Origin: Desulfurococcales archaeon
GTDB lineage: Archaea > Thermoproteota > Thermoprotei_A > Sulfolobales > Desulfurococcaceae
Reading direction: 5' to 3'
Assembly (NCBI GenBank): GCA_027022365.1
Contig: JALVYU010000031.1
Location: 372,001 to 436,000, forward strand
Length of the DNA: 64,000 nucleotides
The position numbers were made by a program, and so were the translations under genes. Below, piece after piece: positions 28,958 through 37,929 of the stretch. Each line of letters opens with the position of its first letter. Positions within the stretch are counted from its first letter, which is position 1. The notes beneath the pieces are model-generated. The model saw nothing but the letters and a program-made list of their open reading frames with translations. It was not told the DNA's origin and made no database searches.

Positions 28958-29479
28958 TCACCTGACAATAACCTTTATAATTAGCGGCTCTTCCGGCGAT
29001 TTCATAGGCTCTACCTGTATCCGTACATTAGCCTTTGCGTTTTTCTTCCTGAGCACCTTCCTGATGACATAGGCGGCTATGAAGGACTCAGGTGATAGTG
29101 TGAACTTTATACCTTTCCTCTGTAGTAGGAGTGCTACCGGCTTAAATACGCTGTCATACACCTTTATAGTATAGACACTACCGGATGATGCCTTGTCCCC
29201 TGACACTTCCACCTCAACTTTTTCACTTACCCCTGTCAGCTTGAAGATTTTAGGTATATCCTTCTCTAGATCCTCTACATCGCCGAGCTCCACTCCGAGA
29301 TCCTTCAGCATCTCATCCGCTATTTTCGTGACTTCCCGAAGTATCAGCTGCGTGAGCGCTGCTGAGCCGGAGCCTAGTACCTTCGAGAGCGCTAATTGAT
29401 ACATTGCTATAATGGCGTTTATAGTACCGGTTGGGATCTCCTTCTTATCCGACAAATCAAATCTTCCCTCGCTCGCCAT
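28958..29479 (-). CDS. Conserved-looking protein of the Roadblock cluster
   Basis: 173 residues, unrecognised. There is a helical N-terminal half (INAIIAMYQLALSKVLGSG, LTQLILREVTKIADEMLKDL) and a C-terminal alpha/beta part ending VRIQVEPMKSPEEPLIIKVIVR. The half between resembles a heme-NO-binding or V4R-like fold only vaguely, so no assignment is made. It sits 25 nt after the 120-residue Roadblock gene and is probably co-transcribed with it. Confidence 0.65.
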   Translation of the reverse strand: MASEGRFDLSDKKEIPTGTINAIIAMYQLALSKVLGSGSAALTQLILREVTKIADEMLKDLGVELGDVEDLEKDIPKIFKLTGVSEKVEVEVSGDKASSGSVYTIKVYDSVFKPVALLLQRKGIKFTLSPESFIAAYVIRKVLRKKNAKANVRIQVEPMKSPEEPLIIKVIVR

Positions 29480-29504
29480 GATTATCGACCTAACGCCCCT
29501 CTTA

Positions 29505-29867
29505 TTAGAGGGCCGCCTTTATCCTGGGAAGCTGTTTCTTAAGTTCATATCTAAGTCTCCCGAGCACTGCACCACGCTCAGCAATTAGTGCTACAATGTT
29601 TTCCCCTATGTCCGACACGAGAGCTATGGAGCCAGTGAATTCAAGGGTAGCTATTTCCGGCTTACCAAGTTCCAGCTCCTTGCCCAACGTCTCGATCGAA
29701 CCCATTGCCGCGGTCAGCATCGCCGCCAAAGCTTCTTCATCGAATGATCCACTCGCCATGATACTCTCGATCATGAATCCCTCCTTGCTTATTACAAATA
29801 CACCCTGTACATGGGGTATACGGGATAGATCAGTTAATACTCGTTTGAGCGGTGTAACTCCAGCCAT
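29505..29867 (-). CDS. Roadblock/LC7 domain protein
   Basis: A 120-residue single-domain protein with the MglB/Roadblock pattern: LTDLSRIPHVQGVFVISKEGFMI, LAAMLTAAMGSIETLGKEL, IATLEFTGSIALVSDIG and ENIVALIAERGAVLGRLR. It starts at ATG 29867 with AGGTGAAG upstream. These dimeric modules act as regulators or scaffolds for Ras-like GTPases in archaea and bacteria. It heads the cluster of three minus-strand genes. Confidence 0.85.
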   Translation of the reverse strand: MAGVTPLKRVLTDLSRIPHVQGVFVISKEGFMIESIMASGSFDEEALAAMLTAAMGSIETLGKELELGKPEIATLEFTGSIALVSDIGENIVALIAERGAVLGRLRYELKKQLPRIKAAL

Positions 29868-30020
29868 TTACTTCACCTGTTAGAGAAACTAACTTTGGTA
29901 GTCTCTTAATGCGGTGGTCGCTTATTAAGATTTTCGTTTTAATAATCAGCTGTGATTCAAATGGATTTTTATATAATAGATTATAACATATAAATAACTC
30001 TGTAAATTAAATAAGATTAA

Positions 30021-30836
30021 TTATGTTAAATCATATATGAAGATCCTAGCTCTTTTGATCACTCCTTTGTGTTGCGATATGATTTTATTAATTATATCTT
30101 TTATTCCTTCAAATGACCCTATTTTAAGATTATTTACGGAGGAATCGGAGAATACACGTAATCCTACTTTATTGCTCCGCTTAATTAGCCACACACATGT
30201 GGAGCCTAGCCTTATAATTAATACAACATTGTTTTTCTCGGAGAGGATCCTATCAATAACTCTTAACAAATCATCGGACCCTGTCTCGATTAAACGATAA
30301 TCCCTACGTAATAATATATTCGCCCTATAAGTAACGTCTTCGAGCTGCATGGAAGCCTCATGGCTATAAACGAGTCTATCACCACTAGTTTCCTCGACTT
30401 TCTGATCGGATGAACCAAGCATCTCTATTATTTCGTCCCTAAGCCGATTAATCTTGAATTCTAGGATATATTCCTCGGGCGTTCCTCCTAATACTTGGAA
30501 ATTGCTATGTAACATTTCTCGGTCGATCTCGAACTCATGCCTGCTTAATTTAAATACTTCTATAAAGCCCTGCTGACTCCTCATTATGTTGTAGAAAACT
30601 TTGCTATCTGGTTTAATCGGAGTATTTTCTCTAAGTAAAACAATTACGGCGTTATAGCTAATCGATAAATACCCTAGAGCTGAGACGTTGTAATCATACG
30701 GGTTATGGTAGAATCGTAGAATGATATCCTTATCGCTATGTACGAAATCGATCATGTAAAGATAATACTTTAAGAGTTCATAGGTACTATAGTACTCTTT
30801 CAATTTATAGAATCGGCCTGTAAGCATTGATATCAT
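30021..30836 (-). CDS. Hypothetical protein upstream of the Roadblock cluster
   Basis: 271 residues, unrecognised, AT-rich. Alternating strands and helices (NAVIVLLRENTPI, NVVLIIRLGSTCVWLIKRSN) with a central charged helix (INRLRDEIIEMLGSS). The last 100 residues have a strand-helix layout loosely like a Roadblock domain. It lies 153 nt upstream of the Roadblock gene with the same orientation. Confidence 0.6.
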   Translation of the reverse strand: MISMLTGRFYKLKEYYSTYELLKYYLYMIDFVHSDKDIILRFYHNPYDYNVSALGYLSISYNAVIVLLRENTPIKPDSKVFYNIMRSQQGFIEVFKLSRHEFEIDREMLHSNFQVLGGTPEEYILEFKINRLRDEIIEMLGSSDQKVEETSGDRLVYSHEASMQLEDVTYRANILLRRDYRLIETGSDDLLRVIDRILSEKNNVVLIIRLGSTCVWLIKRSNKVGLRVFSDSSVNNLKIGSFEGIKDIINKIISQHKGVIKRARIFIYDLT

Positions 30837-31363
30837 ATTGTATATCCCTCATTTTCTAACACATTGAATTAATAATTCTGTCATTCGCAAACTATCTTAC
30901 TAAGATATGTCTTATCTTCAAATATATTTTTCTCATGATCTATATATCTATGAATTCCTACCCAATAAAATAGATAATTTATATGATTTCGATCAATAAT
31001 ACATAATGTTCTGGACAATTATATACATAATTATATAATACTATATCTAGACATGTATTATGCATTCAAAACATTAATAAAGCCACACTAATCAAAACGT
31101 ATCGAAAAAGTGCGTACAATGACCACTTATATTCGTTTTGACTTTCATTTATGAATATAAAATTTATTGAGATATCAGGTTAAAGAACCTAATATAACGT
31201 ACAGCAATAACTTAGTAATTAGTTAATAAATATATGAGATCTTGATTTTTTAATAACGAATTATGGATAAAGCACGTGATATATTTTTGTATGTTGTTTT
31301 CTTAACTAATTTTAGATCAGGTATAATATTTTATTATGAAGATAATTATTGAACTGTTGAGAG
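30837..31363. other. AT-rich intergenic region without a gene
   Basis: About 527 bp of strikingly AT-rich sequence between divergent genes. It holds many TATA-like stretches and a short inverted repeat (ATAATACA near 30995, TGTATTAT near 31055). No open frame, RNA gene or clear repeat family is seen. It must contain the promoters of both flanking genes. Confidence 0.5.
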
Positions 31364-31372
31364 GTGAATTCT

Positions 31373-31903
31373 TTGGATAATGATGTTGATAATAGCTATA
31401 AGAGGGTCTTATTACTCGTTACGAAATACGTTCTGGTAATGGTTATCGTTGCTTTGATCGTTGGCGTGGTTTATAGGGAGTATAGTAAAACGATGCTACA
31501 GGGATTGCCTCTGGAGAAGACTATTCTCGCCTCTTACTACCTCAGCTTATCGCATGGCCACATAATAGTCGTGTGCGTGGTTATACCAGTAGTGCTCCTA
31601 GTACTCACGCACCTTGTGGCGAGGACAGGGCTTGGACACCCGGACTACCGCTCGCTGAGGAGGGCATTGATAATATATCTCGTAGGGGCTACCGGTGCCG
31701 TAGCACTCCTGGTCTACAAGGGCCTGGGGATAATATACTTCTACTCACAAAACCCGTCAGCAGGCCTCACCATGGCGGACAACATGCTGTTCCTGAGGAG
31801 CCACGCACTCAGAGAATCACTGTATGGGATCATCCACCTCCTACTCGGCATAGGCCTAGCGTGGTATGCTATATCATTGCTAAGAGCGACGAGAACTAAA
31901 TAA
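31373..31903 (+). CDS. Small membrane protein, four helices, unknown
   Basis: About 176 residues with four hydrophobic segments (near 15-35, 60-80, 100-118, 150-168) and two short conserved-looking loops, SLSHGHII and FLRSHALRE. Two histidines sit in membrane-edge positions, which recalls small heme or cytochrome-linked membrane proteins, but this is not enough to name it. TTG at 31373 is preferred over the GTG at 31364 because GGTGA ends 6 nt before it. Confidence 0.7.
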   Translation: MDNDVDNSYKRVLLLVTKYVLVMVIVALIVGVVYREYSKTMLQGLPLEKTILASYYLSLSHGHIIVVCVVIPVVLLVLTHLVARTGLGHPDYRSLRRALIIYLVGATGAVALLVYKGLGIIYFYSQNPSAGLTMADNMLFLRSHALRESLYGIIHLLLGIGLAWYAISLLRATRTK

Positions 31904-32030
31904 ATAGATTTAACTCCTGTGTATTCCCAGCAATATGTTCGTCGTGGTACCGCTGATGATCCTCGGTTATAGGCTATATATCCTGTAAGCCGTTAATACC
32001 AGTGAATAGTAGTTAGCAGGCGGCCGTGGG

Positions 32031-33062
32031 CTAAAATCTGAGTAGTAGCGATGACAGAGTGTATCCTATTCCGCCGCCTAGGTAGTCGAAGCACAGCACG
32101 ATAGTTGAGATCTCTCGGGCACGGCCAGTATACGAGACCAGTGTATTGATGAGTGGTTCGAGCGGGCTGGATGAAACAGCTAGAGCGATTAATACTAGGA
32201 AGAATATAGTCGGCCCAATCCTCACGAAGACGAATGAAGTAAACAATAGTACAACTAAGGTATAGACCCCCATTAACATAGAAACTGTTCTCATACTTGC
32301 CAGCTTCTTAATACCCTTCCTGCTGATCATGAACTGGATAGACATATATGTGGCTGTCTCGAGCTCAACTGCTAAGAAGACTAGGAAACCAGGTATGCCT
32401 TGTCTTGCTCCGAGCTCAAATACCATTCCCATCCAGAGGTACTGTAGGAGCCAGTTAAGAGTTGCTAGTGCTGCGAGAGGAGCGGCTTTCCTGATTAGTG
32501 CTGGATCCCCAGAGAAGAACTTGGGCTTTATCTCGGCACCGCCAAGACGGGCGAAATATAGGAGTAGAATGAACCCGAAAGCTGTGGATACCGATAAGAC
32601 TGCGAGGAAGACTATCTTATTCGGCGTTATATATGTGAGTATCGGGGCTATGAAGAATGCTGCGGCCTCAGCTCCAGAGATTAGTGAGAAGAATTTCGAG
32701 GGATCCCTTAGGTGCTTGGACCAGCTTACCTCTAGATTGTATATGTATCCTCCAGTATAGATGCCAAGTAGCGCAGAGACCGATATTCCTATGAGGTAGA
32801 TCGTGACGTTATTGAGAAGCAGAGCTAGCGTTATCGTTGAGAAGAGGAAGAATAGGTGGACAAATGGCAGCGTCTTGAAAAGTCGTTCGCTATGAAGTAG
32901 TAATGGTACGAATCCCCGCGTAACTATGACGATGCCATAAATGGTTCCGAAAACCGGGGCGGCATTAGTGTATGCAAGGAAGTTTGTCGAATATATGGCG
33001 AAGGCGCCAATTATCGTAATTAGGAAATCCAAATAAACAAGGCCGGGTGATTGATCCCTCAA
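32031..33062 (-). CDS. Major facilitator-like transporter
   Basis: A 343-residue protein with about ten membrane segments and a duplicated six-plus-four helix layout. An interior basic loop (RLGGAEIKPKFFSGDPALIRKA) occurs near the middle. There is no sugar or drug signature, and it is short for the superfamily, so the substrate is open. The start is TTG at 33062. Confidence 0.65.
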   Translation of the reverse strand: MRDQSPGLVYLDFLITIIGAFAIYSTNFLAYTNAAPVFGTIYGIVIVTRGFVPLLLHSERLFKTLPFVHLFFLFSTITLALLLNNVTIYLIGISVSALLGIYTGGYIYNLEVSWSKHLRDPSKFFSLISGAEAAAFFIAPILTYITPNKIVFLAVLSVSTAFGFILLLYFARLGGAEIKPKFFSGDPALIRKAAPLAALATLNWLLQYLWMGMVFELGARQGIPGFLVFLAVELETATYMSIQFMISRKGIKKLASMRTVSMLMGVYTLVVLLFTSFVFVRIGPTIFFLVLIALAVSSSPLEPLINTLVSYTGRAREISTIVLCFDYLGGGIGYTLSSLLLRF

Positions 33063-33390
33063 CCCAGTAGCCCCGCCAAGCCATGATGCTGATAATGGTT
33101 TTTGGCTTGTTCTATGCTTGTACTATGGAAATAACTCGTAGATATTCATTGATAATCATGAGGAATATTGTTGGGCCAAATAATTCCTCGTACAAAAATG
33201 ATTGTTTCGCCCAGGATCGCCGTATTCCCAACATCGGCAGAGACTATTGCTTAATGATAGTTGTCAATGTTAACTAGTCATCTGCTCGTGGGAATTGTAT
33301 CACCGATTAAGTGATTAGTGGTATTGACCATATTGATGCTCGTTATCACGAGTATTGTTTATGGTCTGTGTTCCTCAATTCAATCGGTAC

Positions 33391-33400
33391 TTATATATTT
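33391..33400 (+). promoter_or_regulatory. Probable promoter of the corQ-corR-like pair
   Basis: TTATATATTT, preceded by GGTAC, would start transcription near 33425, about 37 bp before the start codon. A short hairpin, CTCGT-tatc-ACGAG, lies upstream near 33340-33355. The remainder of the 399-bp gap 33063-33461 carries only a weak 64-residue frame (33083-33277) that I do not accept. Confidence 0.45.
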
Positions 33401-33461
33401 TTACTAAACAATAATAATCTATTATACCCGGGATAACTCCGACTGGCAAGGGGCTTTTGTC

Positions 33462-34085
33462 TTGGTATTATCTAGTACATTGGTACGTAAGGACTTTAAG
33501 GCATCGATCGATCTGGAGGATGTTTTGGAGAAGAAGATCATGTTCTGGAGAAAGATATACTATAGAGAGAAAGAAAACAGAAGAATCAGCCCTAATACGG
33601 CACCACATCACAAGAAGCACCTCGGCTCGGCTGGTTATCCAATCAGTATCATGAGGCCAACATTTACTTTGATTGATCAAAGTGATCCCATCTATATTAG
33701 AACATACAGAATGATCGTGCGGGGAATCCTTGACTATAGCGTTTCGCTTATGAAGATACTTATGAAGGCTTCTGGCAAAAGCCTCGGGTACAGGCTTGTC
33801 GATAACGGGGATATTAGGTCGATCGATGACCTCGTCGATATATTCTTTAGACAACGGATAGGGTTACTAGACATAGTTGACGAATCAATAAATGTTATGA
33901 GGATAAACCTATACGAGTGTATGAGCTGCTACGGGACAAGATATATTGGTGTGTCACTATGTGATTTCGAGGCAGGCGTTATCGAAGGCGTTCTCGAGAG
34001 GCTATACGGTAAAAACACTACTATAGAGAAGTACTGCTGGGGACTAGGATATCATTTCTGCGGGTTCGAATCATATTTCGAGTGA
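33462..34085 (+). CDS. corQ: V4R-domain regulator, CorQ-like
   Basis: About 207 residues, TTG start. The C-terminal half is a V4R (4-vinyl reductase) domain with its Cys pattern: YECMSCYG, VSLCDFEAGVIEGVLERLYG and EKYCWGLGYHFCGFE. The N-terminal 60 residues are basic and unassigned. In Thermococcus onnurineus CorQ (V4R) with CorR (LysR-type DNA-binding domain) turns on the CO dehydrogenase/hydrogenase operon in response to CO. Here the same pair stands just before that operon, so CorQ is the likely CO or redox sensor. The homology is inferred from domain and position; the sensing ligand is not shown. Confidence 0.75.
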   Translation: MVLSSTLVRKDFKASIDLEDVLEKKIMFWRKIYYREKENRRISPNTAPHHKKHLGSAGYPISIMRPTFTLIDQSDPIYIRTYRMIVRGILDYSVSLMKILMKASGKSLGYRLVDNGDIRSIDDLVDIFFRQRIGLLDIVDESINVMRINLYECMSCYGTRYIGVSLCDFEAGVIEGVLERLYGKNTTIEKYCWGLGYHFCGFESYFE

Positions 34086-34091
34086 TAATGT

Positions 34092-35237
34092 ATGACCTGG
34101 AGATGCATGCTCATAAGGATCTCGTCTCACTGCAACGGGGGATGCATTAACTGCCCATTTGTCTCCTCGAGCTCGAAGGAGAAGCAGATACTACCATATA
34201 GGGTCTTCGAGCACTTCATAGAAGTACTGGACAGACTAGAATTCAATGAGGCTGTTTTCCTCTGCCCTAACCCACTAACAGTCCCCCATGTCGAGAAGTT
34301 TATCGAGAAAGCAGGCGAGATAGCTCGGAGAACATATATGGTTATCCCTCTGAGGGCGATCCAGGTTTTGCGTAGGAGTACCGCCGAGAATCTCGACGAG
34401 ATCTTCCTCCTAGCGACCGATAAAGCCGAGGCATCCCTGGCGGAGAAGTACTTGAAATCACTTGTTAGCCAGGGAATGGAGAACATATCTGTGTACTTGG
34501 GCGTTAGGAGGATCGAGAATCTTCTAGATAATGTCGCCAGTTTTAGGGCGATCCTTGAGAAATATAATATTAGGCTGAGGATCGGTGAGCTCCCATATAT
34601 TGACCTTAACACTCTTAAGATAACGAATTATCTGAGAATGAAGGGCTACGAGGTAGGGTTGCCGCATGGCTACATGCTGGGCTATACTGCGTCTGTATGC
34701 TTCATAGACGGCTACGCGGTCACTGTTCTCGAGAAACCAGTAACGCTTGAGTGCAGGAAGATCTATATAGACTTCTACGGCCGTGTCTCGAAGTGCCCAT
34801 ACCTTGTTGGCCGCATGAGCATGTACTTGGACGATATAGACATACGCTCCCTTAGGAGGATCATGTACTCGCGGTGCCCGATCAAGGGGAACCTAATAGA
34901 TCTCATACCTGTGATTGATATAGGGTTCCTAACAGGCGATAACAACGTGTTAATACCCAAGGATATCATCGTGTTGCTGGAGATACTCGCCAACATGCGG
35001 TCTTTTAGGCAGGCATGCGAGCTCCTAGGATATAATCCCTCAACATATATATCCAAGATAAGAGCCCTGGAGAAGAAGCTGGGATACAGGTTGATCGACT
35101 CCTACAAGGGCGGTAATAGGAGGGGCTACACGGAGCTGACGCCCCAGGCCATGAAAATCATTAAGAGATACCGTGAGCTCAGAGAACATATATCCAAGAA
35201 GCTCTTTGATGAGGGATACGTTAATTTTATGATCTAG
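34092..35237 (+). CDS. corR: CorR-like regulator: radical-SAM-like domain with C-terminal LysR/ModE-type helix-turn-helix
   Basis: 381 residues, starting 6 nt after the V4R gene. The N-terminus has CNGGCINC, a Cys-X3-Cys-X2-Cys motif in the radical-SAM position. Later cysteines (LECRKIYIDFYG, SKCPYLVG, SRCPIKG, about 215-280) resemble a SPASM-type auxiliary cluster region. Residues about 300-370 form a ModE/LysR-type winged helix: FRQACELLGYNPSTYISKI, then ALEKKLGYRLIDS. DNA binding by the C-terminal part is well supported. Whether the Fe-S part does SAM chemistry or only senses CO or redox is unknown. It probably activates the coo operon downstream. Confidence 0.72.
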   Translation: MTWRCMLIRISSHCNGGCINCPFVSSSSKEKQILPYRVFEHFIEVLDRLEFNEAVFLCPNPLTVPHVEKFIEKAGEIARRTYMVIPLRAIQVLRRSTAENLDEIFLLATDKAEASLAEKYLKSLVSQGMENISVYLGVRRIENLLDNVASFRAILEKYNIRLRIGELPYIDLNTLKITNYLRMKGYEVGLPHGYMLGYTASVCFIDGYAVTVLEKPVTLECRKIYIDFYGRVSKCPYLVGRMSMYLDDIDIRSLRRIMYSRCPIKGNLIDLIPVIDIGFLTGDNNVLIPKDIIVLLEILANMRSFRQACELLGYNPSTYISKIRALEKKLGYRLIDSYKGGNRRGYTELTPQAMKIIKRYRELREHISKKLFDEGYVNFMI

Positions 35238-35299
35238 CCGTTTTCTATGATCTAAACAATATCTTCTTGGCCGATACCCTGTCCTGCAAACACGACTCC

Positions 35300-35312
35300 A
35301 CCTTAAAACATT
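35300..35312 (+). promoter_or_regulatory. Possible promoter of the CO dehydrogenase/hydrogenase operon
   Basis: ACCTTAAAACATT sits about 40 bp before the GTG of cooF, with AAGGTG (35330-35335) as ribosome site. It is the only TATA-like element in the 105-bp gap after corR and would start the 13-kb operon. A CorR binding site is expected upstream but no clear repeat is visible. Confidence 0.35.
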
Positions 35313-35342
35313 ATTAACATAGAGTATTCAAGGTGTAGCTAG

Positions 35343-35963
35343 GTGTCGCTAAGCCCAAGTGATTATGTTATATTCATAGATCCTGCACGTTGCATGGGAT
35401 GCAGGGCCTGCGAAACAGCATGTGCTGTCGAGCACTCAGTATCTAAGAATATATTCGGCGCAGTGCTCGAGAAGCCCCTCCCCGTGCCGAGGATCAGGGT
35501 TGTAACCGTCGACGGACTCCTATACGCGCCTATGAGGTGCCAGCACTGCAGGGACGCTCCATGCATGAATGTGTGCCCGACCAAGGCAATCCACAGATCA
35601 CGTGAGGGATTCGTGGTACTTGACCCTAACAAGTGCATAGGATGCCTCATGTGCGTGCTCGCATGTCCCTTCGGCCACCCCCGATACGACCCCGACACGA
35701 AGACCGTTGTTAAATGCGACTTCTGCATCGAGAGGATAAGGAGAGGGGAGGTCCCGGCATGTGTCGAGGCCTGCCCAACAGGGGCTCTAAGGTATGGGAG
35801 GCTCGAGGAGTTCCTCGAAGAGCTGGCGGCGGCTAAGGCAAGGGAGATGGTTAGCGGTAAGCCGATGCCGGGCATAGTCGTCTATAAGCCGGTCATAGAG
35901 GCAGGAGAGACGCCTAAGCCCATGGATGTAAACTCCATGTATAAGCCCGTGTCCTGGAGGTGA
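35343..35963 (+). CDS. cooF: CooF-type four-cluster ferredoxin of CO dehydrogenase
   Basis: A 206-residue iron-sulfur protein with four Cys motifs of the DMSO-reductase/HydN/CooF type: CMGCRACETAC, CQHCRDAPCMNVC, CIGCLMCVLAC and CDFCIERIRRGEVPACVEAC. It carries electrons from CooS to the hydrogenase. The C-terminal 50 residues (after ALRYGRL) are a linker rich in Pro and Ala. It is the first gene of the operon. GTG start, with the next gene starting after the overlapping GGAGGTGA. Confidence 0.93.
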   Translation: MSLSPSDYVIFIDPARCMGCRACETACAVEHSVSKNIFGAVLEKPLPVPRIRVVTVDGLLYAPMRCQHCRDAPCMNVCPTKAIHRSREGFVVLDPNKCIGCLMCVLACPFGHPRYDPDTKTVVKCDFCIERIRRGEVPACVEACPTGALRYGRLEEFLEELAAAKAREMVSGKPMPGIVVYKPVIEAGETPKPMDVNSMYKPVSWR

Positions 35964-35971
35964 GCCTCTAC

Positions 35972-37882
35972 ATGAGTAGTAGATGGGATTATCTTAAGAG
36001 GAAAGTCCCCGCGAAACAGGTTTCCATAACCCCCGGAGTATCCGAGATGATCGAGAAGGCGGAGGAGGAGGGCGTAAAGACAGCGTGGCACAGGTATTTG
36101 GAGCAGCAGCCCCAGTGCTCGTTCGGCCTCCTCGGAATATGCTGTAGGAACTGCAACATGGGGCCGTGCAGAATAGACCCGTTCGGCTACGGCCCCCAGA
36201 GAGGTGTCTGCGGCGCGACGGCAGACACGATCGTGGCCAGGAACATCGTTAGAATGATCGCTGCCGGCGCAGCGGCCCATAGCGACCACGCCAGGGACGT
36301 CTTGAAGGTCTTTAAGCTGACGGCTGAGGGAAGGATTAAAACCTACAAGATCACTGACCCGGATAAGCTCGTCTGGCTAGCCACAGCCCTAGGGGTGGAG
36401 GTAGGGGATAGGAGGATCGAGGACATAGCCGTTGATGTAGCCAATATCCTCGAGAAAGAATTCGGGAAACAAGGCGATGAACCCCTGAGCCTCGTCAAGG
36501 CGCTCGCTCCCAAGAAGAGGCTGAAGGTATGGATGAAGGCAGGCATTGTTCCCAGGAACATTGACCGTGAGGTCTGTGAGTGTATGCATAGGACCCACAT
36601 GGGAGTGGATGCTGACCCCGTGAGTCTTCTCCTCCATGGAGCGAGGACGAGCCTCGCCGATGGCTGGAGCGGATCGATGATGGCGACACTGCTCAGCGAC
36701 ATATTGTTCGGGACGCCGAAGCCGGTCAAGTCGGTCATGAACCTCGGCGTCCTCAAGGAGGATATGGTCAATATAATTGTTCATGGCCATAACCCCATAC
36801 TCTCCATGAAGATCGTTGAGACCGCGATGAGGGACGATATACAGGAGTACGCCAGGAAATACGGTGCGAAAGGAGTAAATGTTGCGGGAATGTGCTGTAC
36901 AGGGAACGAGGTGCTCATGAGGCTGGGCGTCCCGATCGCCGGTAACATGCTGATGCAGGAACTAGCAATAATAACCGGCGCCGTCGAAGCCATAATCGTC
37001 GACTACCAGTGCGTGATGCCGGCCATCGTAGACGTGGCCGGGTGCTACCATACAAAGATCATAACCACCGAGCCCAAGATGCACATACCGGGCGCAGTAC
37101 ACGTCGAGTTCGAGCCGGAGCACGCCGACGAGATAGCAGAGAAAATCGTCAAGATAGCTATCGAGAACTACCCGAACAGGAGCAGGGAACGCGTACGTAT
37201 CCCGAAGCACAAGGTAGAAGTCGTCGCCGGGTTCAGCGTCGAGGCAATAGTCGAGGCCCTCGGAGGAACCCTGGATCCTCTCGTCGACGCCCTGAGGAAC
37301 GGCACGATCAAGGGTATTGTAGGCATAGTCGGGTGCGTCAACCCCAAGGTCAAGCACAACTACAGCCACGTAGTGCTCGCCAAGAAGCTGATCGCTAACG
37401 ACATACTCGTTGTCGGAACGGGCTGCTGGTCCATAGCCGCGGGTATACATGGGCTATTATCTCCGAGCGCCGCCGAGATCGCGGGTCCGGGCCTCAGAAA
37501 GATATGTGAAGCCCTCAAGATACCGCCGTGCCTACACATGGGAAGCTGCGTTGACTGCTCAAGAATACTCATAGCATTAAAAGCCCTCGCGGAGGCACTC
37601 GGGGTAGACATAGCGGATCTCCCCGCCGCGGGCTCGGCCCCCGAGTGGATGAGCGAGAAAGCAGTAAGTATAGGGACATACTTCGTAGCGTCAGGCCTAC
37701 TCGTACACCTAGGGACGATACCGCCCGTAATGGGCAGTAAAAAGGTGACAAAGCTCCTGACGGAGGACATAGAAGACGTCGTAGGAGGCAGGTTCTACGT
37801 AGAGCCCGATCCCGAGAAAGCGGCGGACACTATAATCGAGGTAATAAGGGAAAAGAGGAGAAGACTAGGGTGGCCGGTCTAG
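35972..37882 (+). CDS. cooS: Ni-Fe-S carbon monoxide dehydrogenase catalytic subunit
   Basis: About 636 residues. It oxidises CO + H2O to CO2, two electrons and protons. The D/B-cluster cysteines lie in QCSFGLLGICCRNCNMGPC and GVCGATAD (about residues 47-85). C-cluster ligands are visible: His in VHGHNPILS (about 269), Cys in GMCCTGNEVL (about 307), GCVNPK (about 454), GTGCWSIAAG (about 483) and MGSCVDCSR (about 526). It is the monofunctional CooS type, not the acetyl-CoA synthase subunit. The frame is open to a GTG at 35960, but GGAGGTGA favours the ATG at 35972. Confidence 0.96.
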   Translation: MSSRWDYLKRKVPAKQVSITPGVSEMIEKAEEEGVKTAWHRYLEQQPQCSFGLLGICCRNCNMGPCRIDPFGYGPQRGVCGATADTIVARNIVRMIAAGAAAHSDHARDVLKVFKLTAEGRIKTYKITDPDKLVWLATALGVEVGDRRIEDIAVDVANILEKEFGKQGDEPLSLVKALAPKKRLKVWMKAGIVPRNIDREVCECMHRTHMGVDADPVSLLLHGARTSLADGWSGSMMATLLSDILFGTPKPVKSVMNLGVLKEDMVNIIVHGHNPILSMKIVETAMRDDIQEYARKYGAKGVNVAGMCCTGNEVLMRLGVPIAGNMLMQELAIITGAVEAIIVDYQCVMPAIVDVAGCYHTKIITTEPKMHIPGAVHVEFEPEHADEIAEKIVKIAIENYPNRSRERVRIPKHKVEVVAGFSVEAIVEALGGTLDPLVDALRNGTIKGIVGIVGCVNPKVKHNYSHVVLAKKLIANDILVVGTGCWSIAAGIHGLLSPSAAEIAGPGLRKICEALKIPPCLHMGSCVDCSRILIALKALAEALGVDIADLPAAGSAPEWMSEKAVSIGTYFVASGLLVHLGTIPPVMGSKKVTKLLTEDIEDVVGGRFYVEPDPEKAADTIIEVIREKRRRLGWPV

Positions 37883-37929
37883 CGGCTGAAAAACCGGTAG
37901 GATTCACATCTTACTAAAAGTGATGAATA

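Noticed and set aside
33083-33277. 64-residue plus-strand frame between the MFS-like gene and corQ
   Set aside because: No ribosome site, no protein-like pattern, lies in a probable promoter region.
34060-34075. GGTTCGAATC-like string resembling a tRNA T-loop
   Set aside because: It lies inside the V4R coding sequence and no cloverleaf can be built around it.
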